This document shows, piece after piece, positions 16,191 to 22,768 of a stretch of DNA of 22,768 bases. Source of the stretch: Rhodoferax sp. (GTDB lineage: Bacteria > Pseudomonadota > Gammaproteobacteria > Burkholderiales > Burkholderiaceae_C). The DNA lies in the NCBI GenBank assembly GCA_021737905.1, contig JAIPDA010000007.1, positions 1 through 22,768 of the forward strand, given 5' to 3'. Under the pieces are notes generated by a model. That model was not told the origin of the DNA, did no database searches, and worked only from the letters and a program-made list of their open reading frames with translations. Each line of letters starts with the position of its first letter. Within the stretch, counting starts at the first letter, position 1. The position numbers and the translations under genes were made by a program.

Positions 16191-17117
16191 ATGAACAGCC
16201 AGGCTGAGATGGCCGGGCAGCTGTCGCTGCACTGCGGGGCTTTGTCGCTGTCGCTGTCCAGCCAGGGGGGCGCTTGCACCTCACTGCGCTGGCACGCCGA
16301 TGCCTTCGGGGTTGTCGACTTGTTACAGCCGCGCTCGAAGGAAAGCCAAGAGCATTTTGAGCAGCCTTCTTTTCCACTGGTGCCCTATTCAAACCGCTTG
16401 TTCTCAGGGCAACTGCTCACACCTGAGGGCGCGCTGACCCTGCCCTGCAACCATCCACGCCACCCGATCCCGGTACACGGGCTGGGCTGGCGCGCCAACT
16501 GGTCAACGCGCCAACTGAACGCCCACAGTGCCGAGCAGCAGCACCAGCACGAAGCAGACGTCCACTGGCCATTTGCTTATGACTGCACACAACACGTCAG
16601 CTTGAGCGAGGATGCCGCTCACTTTACGCTGAGTCTTCGCAATCTTTCTGACCGGCCCATGCCCGCGGGTCTGGGTTTTCACCCCTGGTTTGCGATCGAC
16701 GAAGACAGCACAGTTTGTTTTGTCGCAGAGGCTGTCTGGATGAAAGACGGGCAGGGCCTGCCCGCCACGGCCCTGCCCGCCGGTAGCGCGCCGGAATTTG
16801 AATTTTCCAGCCCGCGACTGGCCATGGACGTTGTGCAAGACCATTGCCACGCCGGCTGGCGCGGTCCTGTTGGCCTGACTCACCCGCGCCGCCAAATAGC
16901 GTTGTCGGTTACGGCCAGCGCCGAGCTTGAGCACCTGATGGTTTACCGCAGACCCGGGCAGCCCTGGCTGTGTCTGGAACCTGTCTCACATGCCACCGGC
17001 GCCTTGAGCCTGCCGGCGCTCAGCACGCCCGCTTCTGGCGCGCGCCTGTTGGCACCGGGTGAGCGCTGGTCGGTTTGGATGAATCTGCGCGTCATGCCCT
17101 TGCAGACAAGCAGCTAG
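16191..17117 (+). CDS. Aldose 1-epimerase (galactose mutarotase)-like protein
   Basis: About 308 residues of the beta-sandwich mutarotase family, which interconverts sugar anomers and would supply the anomer used by the dehydrogenase. Visible from ATG 16191: N68-R69 in VPYSNRLFSG, H96 in PVHGLGWRANW, catalytic-type H164 in LGFHPWF, and catalytic-type E263 in WLCLEPVSH followed by ATGALSLPAL. Start uncertain: GTG 16170 directly follows the dgoK stop and would add seven residues; both starts have weak ribosome-binding sites. Tightly linked to dgoK. Cytoplasmic, no signal peptide. It could also be a sugar-phosphate epimerase of the same fold. Confidence 0.85.
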   Translation: MNSQAEMAGQLSLHCGALSLSLSSQGGACTSLRWHADAFGVVDLLQPRSKESQEHFEQPSFPLVPYSNRLFSGQLLTPEGALTLPCNHPRHPIPVHGLGWRANWSTRQLNAHSAEQQHQHEADVHWPFAYDCTQHVSLSEDAAHFTLSLRNLSDRPMPAGLGFHPWFAIDEDSTVCFVAEAVWMKDGQGLPATALPAGSAPEFEFSSPRLAMDVVQDHCHAGWRGPVGLTHPRRQIALSVTASAELEHLMVYRRPGQPWLCLEPVSHATGALSLPALSTPASGARLLAPGERWSVWMNLRVMPLQTSS

Positions 17118-17131
17118 CCAATGAAATCGGG

Positions 17132-17155
17132 AAAGCAAACACGGCTTTGTTTTTT
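17132..17155 (+). terminator. Weak hairpin with T-tract after the mutarotase gene
   Basis: AAAGC (17132-17136), 7-base loop, GCTTT (17144-17148), then GTTTTTT. The stem is short and half AT, so it would at most attenuate transcription before the GlcG-like gene. The rest of the 99-base gap is AT-rich with no convincing promoter. Confidence 0.3.
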
Positions 17156-17216
17156 AAAATTTTTGACTGTGTAAACTTCTTTCACTTTTTCTTTATCTTT
17201 TTCAGAGAACAGACGC

Positions 17217-17642
17217 ATGACCACACTCACTTTGCAGCAAGCCAACGCCATCATTGCCGGCGCATTGGCCCAATCGGCCAAATCCGGCTACCTGCCCATG
17301 GGCGTGGTGGTGATAGATGACAGCGGCAACGTCAAGGCCGCGCAGCGCGAAGACGGTGCCAGCATGTTCCGCCTGGATGTGGCCACCGGCAAAGCCTGGG
17401 GCGCGGTGGGCATGGGTGTTTCAAGCCGCGTGCTGGCTCAGCGCGCCAAAGACAACCCTAACTTTTTCACCACCCTGTCAGCCACCTCACAGGGTAAGTT
17501 TTTGCCTCAGCCCGGCGCGGTGCTGATTCTGGACGCCCATGGAAAAATCATGGGTGCCGCAGGCGCCAGCGGCGGCACCGGTGACGAAGATGAAGCCATC
17601 TGCATGGCCGGGGTTCAGGCGGCCGGCTTCAAAGCGGGTTGA
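17217..17642 (+). CDS. GlcG/HbpS-like heme-binding-domain protein (DUF336 family)
   Basis: 141 residues, full length for the family. LTLQQANAIIAGAL, MGVVVIDDSGNVKAAQRED, FRLDVATGKAWGAVGMG, PQPGAVLILDAHGKIMGAAG and a C-terminal SGGTGDEDEAICMAGVQAAG are characteristic of the GlcG/HbpS fold. Such genes often accompany glycolate, aldehyde, diol or sugar-acid oxidation clusters; their biochemical role is poorly defined. No signal peptide, so cytoplasmic. AGAGA lies about 9 bases before ATG 17217. It is last in the rightward run and 34 bases from the convergent Bug gene. Confidence 0.88.
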   Translation: MTTLTLQQANAIIAGALAQSAKSGYLPMGVVVIDDSGNVKAAQREDGASMFRLDVATGKAWGAVGMGVSSRVLAQRAKDNPNFFTTLSATSQGKFLPQPGAVLILDAHGKIMGAAGASGGTGDEDEAICMAGVQAAGFKAG

Positions 17643-17661
17643 ATGCGAGATGTAGGCAGCT

Positions 17662-17679
17662 TGAGCGCCTGAGCGCTCA
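17662..17679. terminator. Hairpin between convergent genes (no T-tract)
   Basis: TGAGCGC (17662-17668), loop CTGA, GCGCTCA (17673-17679): a perfect 7-base stem overlapping the stop codon of the leftward Bug gene. Position between convergent genes suits a terminator, but no T run follows on either strand. Confidence 0.35.
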
Positions 17680-18654
17680 GTCGACCTTGATATTGTTGTC
17701 TTTCACAATGCGGCTCCACAGTGCGATCTCACTGCGGATCTTGCGTCCATAGTCGTCGGCGCTACCGCCGACGATGTCAAAACCCATCTCTGACAGCTTG
17801 GCCTGTAAAGCCGGTTGGCGCAGCGCCCGCGCCAGCGTGTCATTGTGCTTGGCCACCACCGCCGGCGGCATGCCGGCGGGGCCCACCACACCGTAAAACG
17901 GTGCAGCGTCGGGCATGGTGATCCCCATCTCCTGCAAGGTCGGTACATCCGGCAGCATGGGCGAGCGCTTGTTGCGCACAATTGCCAGGCCTTTGACTTT
18001 TGCAGCCTTGACTTGCACGCCGGTTGGCACGATGGCATCAACAAGCACCGGAACCTGACCGCCGATCACGTCGCGCAAGGCCGGCGCCACGCCGGAGTAA
18101 CCCACATGCTGTGCAGCAATACGTTGCTGCGCAGCGACCATTTCAAACCACAAATGCCCGTAGCTGCCGGAGCCTCCACTGGTGTAGGCCAGGGGGGACG
18201 GCTGCTTGCGCGCCCAATCAATGAGTTCTTTGAAGCTGCCAACCGGCACCGATGGGTGCGACACCACCAACAATGGCTGCGTCACCACTTCAGCAATGGG
18301 GGACAAGTCTTTGACCGGGTCATAGGGCAGTTTTTTACCTAAGGCGGTGTTGAATGCAATCGGCACGCCAACGCCCGCCAAGGTGTAACCATCAGGCTTG
18401 GACTTGGCCACGGCGTCAATGCCAATCACCTGACCGGCACCCGGGCGGTTTTCAACCACCACCTGTTGACCCAATAACTCCCCCCAATACGGGGCGATGG
18501 TGCGAAAAGCCGTGTCGACACCGCCACCGGCGGCCACCGGCACGATCAGTTTGACCGGCTTGTCAGGAAACGCATCCTGGGCCTGCACGCCCCCCAGGCT
18601 GAGTGCCATCGCCAAGATGCTCAGGCAGCGGGTCATGTTCAAGAGAGAGTTCAT
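17677..18654 (-). CDS. Bug family (TctC-like) solute receptor
   Basis: 325 residues: signal peptide ending VQAQ-DAF (about residue 25), then KPVKLIVPVAAGGGVDTAFR, VVVENRPGAGQVIG and KSKPDGYTLAG. Third Bug protein of the window and the only one on the minus strand. AAAGGA about 8 bases before ATG (18652-18654) supports the start. It is divergent from the TIM-barrel/GntR/SMP-30 operon across 36 bases that hold a GntR-type site, so it is probably controlled together with that operon. Likely binds an organic or sugar acid; the permease is not in the window. Confidence 0.9.
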   Translation of the reverse strand: MNSLLNMTRCLSILAMALSLGGVQAQDAFPDKPVKLIVPVAAGGGVDTAFRTIAPYWGELLGQQVVVENRPGAGQVIGIDAVAKSKPDGYTLAGVGVPIAFNTALGKKLPYDPVKDLSPIAEVVTQPLLVVSHPSVPVGSFKELIDWARKQPSPLAYTSGGSGSYGHLWFEMVAAQQRIAAQHVGYSGVAPALRDVIGGQVPVLVDAIVPTGVQVKAAKVKGLAIVRNKRSPMLPDVPTLQEMGITMPDAAPFYGVVGPAGMPPAVVAKHNDTLARALRQPALQAKLSEMGFDIVGGSADDYGRKIRSEIALWSRIVKDNNIKVD

Positions 18655-18678
18655 AAGGTGAATCCTTTCGAAGGTAAC

Positions 18679-18688
18679 TTGTATACTA
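18679..18688. promoter_or_regulatory. Candidate GntR (FCD) operator in divergent gap
   Basis: TTGTATACTA fits the TnGTnnACnA-like pattern bound by many FadR/FCD-type GntR regulators, one of which is encoded at 20166. It lies in the short gap between divergent starts 18654 and 18691 and also contains a -10-like TATACT, so binding would block transcription. Confidence 0.5.
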
Positions 18689-18690
18689 GC

Positions 18691-20169
18691 ATGGCAATGA
18701 ACACAACATCAAGTCCATCTATTTCTTTGGGCGTGACGGTGATGCCTGAATGGTTCCAATCTGAAGGAATTGATGCCGTGCTTGACCGCCTGCAAGCACT
18801 GGGCGCGGACGCTCTGGTCACCAGCCCCTATCTGCTTGAAATTGCCCCTCAGGGGGAAGGCGCCCGCGAGCCCCCGCCCGACGGCGATGCCGGTACCGTG
18901 CGGCCGCTGGACCGCGCTTTATGGGGGCGCCACGAAACCTGGGTGCGCACAGCGCCCTGCATGGCGCACGAGCTCTCACGTTACAAAGGCTTGCGCTACC
19001 AGCCCGGCCCGCCCGGCGCCCTGACGCAGGCGCAGCCCGACTTCATGGACCAAGTGATCAAGGCCGCACGGGGTCGGGGAATGGCGGTTGATATGCAGGT
19101 CATGGCAGCCAGCCCACCGGGCTACCGCGTGCAGTTCTCCGGCGCTCTGAGCGAAGACCAATGCCTGGGCCCCGACGGTAAATTACACCCGCAGCGGGTA
19201 GACCGCAACGCCAGTCTGGCCAGCCCGCATGTCCATGCTTATGGCGGCGCACTGTTGGCCGAGTTAGCCCATCGCTACCCTGGCTTGAACGGACTGCGAA
19301 TCGATTGGCCAGAGTACCCGCCCTACGACCTGCGCAGTGCCCTGTTTGACTTCAGCACCCACGCGTGCGCCGCATTGCGCGATCAAGGCGTGGAGCCCAT
19401 GGCCTATGGCCAATTCGTCATGCAGCACCTGGGCCGCTGGCAGGCGGCTGCGCGCAAGGCAGCGCCGCATGGCGCCATGGCCGTGCGCGACAGCCTGCGA
19501 CTGGCGGGGTGGGACGAATTTTTTGGCGTCCGGGGTGACGGCGAACCCTTATGGGCCAGCAAGCGCGCCAACGTTAAGACCCTGCTGCAAAGCTACCGGC
19601 AGGCACTTGACCAGGTGAGCGGGCCGCGACGCAGTCTGCAGCCGCAGGTCTTTCCTGCGCCATGGAGCCAATGGTCAGGCTTTGCCTGGGACGCGCTGGC
19701 AGGCAGCGCCGATGCGGTGGGCGTCAAGCTCTACACCATGCACTGGCCCATGATGGCGCGCTACTGGGCGCGGGATTTGTTAGGCCCAAGTACCGGCACT
19801 GAACTGGACGCAGTGACGGGTGCCATGGCCGATTTTCTGGGTGTGTGTGATGCGCCAGCCGACGGCAGCCAACTTCACTACCCGCCGCCAGACACCCCCC
19901 ACCCTGTAGGCGCTCAGCGCCAGCGCGACAAACTGGCGCAAGCCCAGGCCCTCGCCGGCCAGGTACCGGTGGTGGCCTACACACACAGTTATGGGCCGCT
20001 GGACGATGTTGTCGCACGTTTCGATCTGGCCCTTCAATCGTGCACGCAGTCTGGCGGCAGTGCACGGGTCTGGATCAACCGCTACGGCTATTTGTCAGAC
20101 GCGAAACTGGCCGCCATGGCGCCTGTGCTGGCCCGGGCGCGTCACGCAATCCAACGGACGCTCACTTGA
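18691..20169 (+). CDS. Unrecognised protein, possible TIM-barrel glycoside-hydrolase-like enzyme
   Basis: About 492 residues, no signal peptide or membrane segment. I do not recognise the family with certainty. The layout suggests a (beta/alpha)8 barrel: an N-terminal strand LGVTVMP, a helix, then ALVTSPYLLE, followed later by GMAVDMQVMAASPPGYRVQF, LNGLRIDWPEYPPYDLR (acidic D205 and E208 as catalytic candidates), AVGVKLYTMHWPMMARYW and VWINRYGYLSDAKL at the end. This resembles putative glycosyl-hydrolase-like proteins. ATG 18691 is preferred because the GTG at 18658 is only 3 bases from the divergent start and would place the operator in coding sequence; ATG 18697 is also possible. No good ribosome-binding site precedes any of them. 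It overlaps the GntR gene by four bases (TTGA). By context it may release or process the sugar whose acid is degraded here. Confidence 0.75.
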   Translation: MAMNTTSSPSISLGVTVMPEWFQSEGIDAVLDRLQALGADALVTSPYLLEIAPQGEGAREPPPDGDAGTVRPLDRALWGRHETWVRTAPCMAHELSRYKGLRYQPGPPGALTQAQPDFMDQVIKAARGRGMAVDMQVMAASPPGYRVQFSGALSEDQCLGPDGKLHPQRVDRNASLASPHVHAYGGALLAELAHRYPGLNGLRIDWPEYPPYDLRSALFDFSTHACAALRDQGVEPMAYGQFVMQHLGRWQAAARKAAPHGAMAVRDSLRLAGWDEFFGVRGDGEPLWASKRANVKTLLQSYRQALDQVSGPRRSLQPQVFPAPWSQWSGFAWDALAGSADAVGVKLYTMHWPMMARYWARDLLGPSTGTELDAVTGAMADFLGVCDAPADGSQLHYPPPDTPHPVGAQRQRDKLAQAQALAGQVPVVAYTHSYGPLDDVVARFDLALQSCTQSGGSARVWINRYGYLSDAKLAAMAPVLARARHAIQRTLT

Positions 20170-20891
20170 ACACGCGCATACCCTTGAACGGCCTTGGCCA
20201 TAGTACCAGCGCACTGCTGGCCGAGCAGGTGCATGCCCGCCTGCGCGCCGACATTTTGCTGGCCCGCCTCAGGCCGGGCGAGCCGATGTCTGAAAACCAA
20301 CTGGCACAACGCCTGGGCGTCAGTCGCACGCCGGTTCGTGAAGCCATACAGCGCTTGGTTCGTGAAGGCCTGGTCAACGTCTGGCCACAGCGGGGAAGCC
20401 TGGTTTCATTGATGAGTCTGCAACGCATACAAGATGCTCTGTTTGTGCGCGAAGCAGTGGAGTGCCAGGCCGTTCGCCATTTGTTGGCCAAGGGCGGGAA
20501 CGCCACGCGCTGGCAGCCTCTGCAAGACTGCCTGCTGCGCCATGAAGAGGCTTTGCAAAGCAAAGGCCTTGAAGCGACGCTGCTGGCCGACCAAGACTTT
20601 CACCGCGGCCTGTTGGCGCTTTGTGGAATGCCGGGCGTCTGGCCTGTGGTGGCGCGGGCGCGCGATCTGCACCAAAGGGTCCGCGCCATCGCCGTGCCTG
20701 AATTACAGTCAGGACGCAAAGCACTGAACGACCACCGTGCAATTTTGTCTGCCCTGCAAGCCGGTGATGTAGAAGCCGCTGTGCGCTGCACCAGCGAGCA
20801 CGTGCAGCACAACAATGTATTGACGCGTCGCATCGCGGCATTGCATCCCGATTACTTTGATGGAGGCCCCGATGCCAGCCAGCGATTTTGA
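20166..20891 (+). CDS. GntR-family regulator, FCD (FadR C-terminal) subfamily
   Basis: 241 residues. Winged HTH at about 20-85 with MSENQLAQRLGVSRTPVREA and RLVREGLV; all-helical FCD effector domain at about 90-225 with the metal ligands D142 and H146 (DQDFH), H190 (NDHR) and H212 (SEHV). FCD regulators typically sense carboxylic or sugar acids. TTG 20166 is proposed as start: it overlaps the preceding stop as TTGA and leaves a normal length, whereas the upstream in-frame GTG at 20040 would make a long overlap in another frame with no domain content. The likely target is the TTGTATACTA site at 18679 ahead of its own operon. Confidence 0.88.
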   Translation: MNTRIPLNGLGHSTSALLAEQVHARLRADILLARLRPGEPMSENQLAQRLGVSRTPVREAIQRLVREGLVNVWPQRGSLVSLMSLQRIQDALFVREAVECQAVRHLLAKGGNATRWQPLQDCLLRHEEALQSKGLEATLLADQDFHRGLLALCGMPGVWPVVARARDLHQRVRAIAVPELQSGRKALNDHRAILSALQAGDVEAAVRCTSEHVQHNNVLTRRIAALHPDYFDGGPDASQRF

Positions 20892-21786
20892 GATCTTCGA
20901 CCCGCGATTTACCAGCATGATCGTGGGCAATGCACATGTAGACAAACTCTTCACCGGCTGTCGCTGGTCTGAAGGGCCGGTTTACGTGCCGGCAGGCCGC
21001 TACCTGCTGTGGTCCGACATACCGAATGACCGGGTCATGCGTTGGGACGAAACAGACGGCTCGGTCTCTGTCTTTGAGCAACCCGCCTGGAATGCCAACG
21101 GCCATACGCTGGACCGCCAGGGCCGTGTGCTGAGCTGCGAACACCGGGGCCGCGCGGTCACGCGCCGCGAACACGACGGCAGCCGCAAGGTGCTGGCCGA
21201 CCATTTCGAAGGCCAGCGCCTGAACTCGCCCAATGACCTGGTGGTCAAGTCCGACGACAGCATCTGGTTCACCGACCCGACTTACGGCATTGACTCCGAC
21301 TACGAGGGCGATGCCGCCGTCTCTGAGATAGGCGCATCGAATGTCTACCGCATTGACCCGCAGACTGGCGCCGTGACGGCGGTGGTGCAAGACATGGTGC
21401 GCCCCAACGGGCTGGCCTTCTCGCCGGACGAGCGCTGGCTGTATGTGGTGGACACGGGTTTCACGCATGTAGCGGACGGCCCGCGCCTGCTGCGCCGCTA
21501 CGAGGTGGCGGCTGACGGCTTGAGCGTGGGAAATGGGCAGGTTTTCGCCACTTGCAGCGCCCGCTTGTTTGACGGGCTCAGAGCTGATGTGCAGGGCAAC
21601 CTGTGGGTGGGTGCGGGTGACGGCGTGCATTGTCTGGCGCCCGACGGCACGCTGCTAGGCAAGATTCGGGTACCCGAAGTGGTGGCCAATGTCTGCTTTG
21701 GCGGCCCCAAACGAAACCGCCTGTTTATTTGCGGCACCACCTCGCTCTATTCGATTTACCTCAAGACCCAGGGTCTGCCGCGCTGA
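20872..21786 (+). CDS. SMP-30/gluconolactonase/LRE-family lactonase
   Basis: 304-residue six-bladed propeller that hydrolyses sugar lactones in a metal-dependent way. Ligands visible: E34 in CRWSEGPVYV, N121 in LNSPNDLVV, N179 in VRPNGLAFSP and D234 in RLFDGLRAD. ATG 20872 is chosen because GGAGG is five bases upstream; it overlaps the GntR stop by 20 bases. No signal peptide. It is only distantly like the lactonase half of the IclR fusion, so the locus holds two lactonases, possibly for different lactones or for two branches under IclR and GntR control. Confidence 0.92.
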   Translation: MPASDFEIFDPRFTSMIVGNAHVDKLFTGCRWSEGPVYVPAGRYLLWSDIPNDRVMRWDETDGSVSVFEQPAWNANGHTLDRQGRVLSCEHRGRAVTRREHDGSRKVLADHFEGQRLNSPNDLVVKSDDSIWFTDPTYGIDSDYEGDAAVSEIGASNVYRIDPQTGAVTAVVQDMVRPNGLAFSPDERWLYVVDTGFTHVADGPRLLRRYEVAADGLSVGNGQVFATCSARLFDGLRADVQGNLWVGAGDGVHCLAPDGTLLGKIRVPEVVANVCFGGPKRNRLFICGTTSLYSIYLKTQGLPR

Positions 21787-21801
21787 GCCTTTGCCGGGTT
21801 C

Positions 21802-21830
21802 ACTCAACAGTCACAAAGTCACCCTAAAAT
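21802..21830 (+). promoter_or_regulatory. Weak candidate promoter of the terminal binding-protein gene
   Basis: A good -10 (TAAAAT, 21825-21830) with a poor -35 (ACTCAA, 21802-21807) in the 66-base gap, which also holds a GTCAC-AAA-GTCAC direct repeat at 21810-21822. It may start a separate transcription unit. Confidence 0.25.
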
Positions 21831-21852
21831 GAGCTTTTTTAGGAGAACTTGC

Positions 21853-22768
21853 ATGCTCAAACTCAACAGAAAACACTTTTTGACCGCTTTGTGCCTGGCC
21901 CCTGCCTTGAGCTGGGCGCAGTCCTCCAACACGGTGGTGATGTACACCAGCGCTCCCACCGAAATCCAGAACGCACTGGTGCCGGCCATCAAAGCCAAGC
22001 TGGGCTTGGATGTGCAACTGGTGTCCGCAGGCGGTGGCGAGCTGCTCAAGCGCTTGCGCGCTGAAAGCGCCAGACCGCTGGCTGACGTGGTGGTCTCCAC
22101 CGGCGGCGACGTGGTCGATCAGAATGCCGACCTGTTCACGCCTTACACAGTGAAAGATGCAGCGCGCATCAACCCCAAGTACAAAGTCAGCAACAACTGG
22201 ACTGCGTTTTCTGTGACCATCCCGACCGTGCTGGCTGTTAACACCAAGCTGGTGCCGGAAGCGGAAATACCCGGTACCTGGGCGCAGCTGGCAGACCCCA
22301 AATGGAAAGGCAAAGTGGCTTTTGCCGGCGCTGACAAATCGAGCTCAGCGCTCACGCAGATGCTGCAAATCATTCACAACGAAGGCGAGCAAAAAGGCTG
22401 GGAGCGTTTCTCCGCCATGATGGGCAACTTCGTCATCACCGGCAGCTCTACGGCCGTGATACGCGGCACCGCGCAGGGCGAATACGCCATGTGCCTGACG
22501 CTGGAAGACAACGCACAGCGTTTCATTGACGGCGGCTCGCCAATCCGCATCGTCTACCCCAAGGAAGGTATCAACGCCTCGGCAGACGCCATGGCGCTGG
22601 TGGCCAAAGGCCCTAACCCGGCCGCCGGCAAAGCCGTGCTGGACTATGTGGCTTCGGCCGAAGGCCAGGCCGTGGTGGTCAAAGCATCGGGTCGCCGCCC
22701 TATCCGCAATGACGTGCCGGCCGCCGGCAAATCAATTGCGCCCGAACAGCTGCCGATTAACAACTACC
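21853..22768 (+). CDS. Fe3+/2-aminoethylphosphonate-type ABC transporter substrate-binding protein, 3'-truncated
   Basis: 305 codons are visible and the frame is still open at the window end. Short signal peptide (about 22 residues, LAPALSWA-QSS), then NTVVMYTSAPTEIQNALVPA, LVSAGGGELLKRLRAE, GTWAQLADPKWKGKVAFAGA, TGSSTAVIRGTAQGEYAMCL and EGINASADAMALVAKGPNP, the typical order in the FbpA/AfuA-like family (Fe3+, phosphonate, spermidine/putrescine-type cluster). AGGAG lies 7 bases before ATG 21853. Its metal-binding tyrosine pair is not evident in the visible part, so the ligand need not be iron; an organic anion is possible. Permease and ATPase genes are expected just beyond the window. Confidence 0.88.
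   Translation, partial: MLKLNRKHFLTALCLAPALSWAQSSNTVVMYTSAPTEIQNALVPAIKAKLGLDVQLVSAGGGELLKRLRAESARPLADVVVSTGGDVVDQNADLFTPYTVKDAARINPKYKVSNNWTAFSVTIPTVLAVNTKLVPEAEIPGTWAQLADPKWKGKVAFAGADKSSSALTQMLQIIHNEGEQKGWERFSAMMGNFVITGSSTAVIRGTAQGEYAMCLTLEDNAQRFIDGGSPIRIVYPKEGINASADAMALVAKGPNPAAGKAVLDYVASAEGQAVVVKASGRRPIRNDVPAAGKSIAPEQLPINNY

Noticed and set aside
16174..16191. Short GGCTATAGCC palindrome before the mutarotase ATG
   Set aside because: Only 10 bases and inside the start region; too short to support a regulatory claim.
20374..21630. Leftward open frame (418 codons) across the GntR and SMP-30 genes
   Set aside because: Antisense of two genes with intact diagnostic residues; no motif of its own.
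21849..22064. Short open frame at the start of the last gene
   Set aside because: It is out of frame with the real ABC binding protein, which begins at 21853 and continues to the window end with clear family motifs.

Overview
The window looks like chromosomal DNA of a betaproteobacterium, most likely Burkholderiales and close to Comamonadaceae (Polaromonas/Rhodoferax-like). This is an inference from the high GC, the three orphan Bug-type (TctC family) periplasmic receptors, the TrpRS with a long C-terminal extension, and the style of the proteins. No rRNA, tRNA, CRISPR array, IS element or phage gene was seen. Coding density is very high and no gene-free stretch exceeds about 200 bases.

Left edge (1-1946): the 3' part of trpS, then a solo NarL-type response regulator, closed by a strong hairpin terminator that serves both converging transcripts.

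Central cluster (1964-17642): a sugar/sugar-acid uptake and catabolism locus. A leftward gene encodes an unusual one-piece fusion of an IclR-type repressor and an SMP-30/gluconolactonase-type lactonase. It faces a long rightward run: sugar ABC binding protein, a Bug receptor, two MalF/MalG-type permeases, an SDR dehydrogenase, a DHDPS-family lyase, the MalK/UgpC-type ATPase, an enolase-superfamily (mandelate racemase type) dehydratase, a second DHDPS-family lyase, a second enolase-superfamily enzyme, a second Bug receptor, 2-dehydro-3-deoxygalactonokinase (DgoK), an aldose-1-epimerase-like protein and a GlcG/HbpS-like protein. Most junctions overlap or are separated by under 65 bases. Three copies (one perfect, two degenerate) of a GTTCCA-N5-TGGAAC palindrome lie in the divergent control region and are good candidates for the operator of the IclR fusion.

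The parts fit an oxidative, largely non-phosphorylating pathway: ABC import, mutarotation, oxidation of the aldose to a lactone (SDR), lactone opening (SMP-30), dehydration of the aldonate to a 2-keto-3-deoxy acid (enolase superfamily), then cleavage, dehydration or phosphorylation (DHDPS-family lyases, DgoK). The sugar cannot be named from sequence. DgoK points towards a galactonate-like hexonate, but no KDPGal aldolase (DgoA) is present in the window.

Right part (17677-22768): a leftward Bug receptor diverges, across a 36-base gap holding a GntR/FCD-like operator (TTGTATACTA), from an operon of an unrecognised ~490-residue, possibly TIM-barrel glycoside-hydrolase-like protein, a GntR/FCD regulator and a second, stand-alone SMP-30 lactonase. 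The window ends inside a gene for an Fe3+/phosphonate-type ABC binding protein, which starts at 21853 and runs off the edge.
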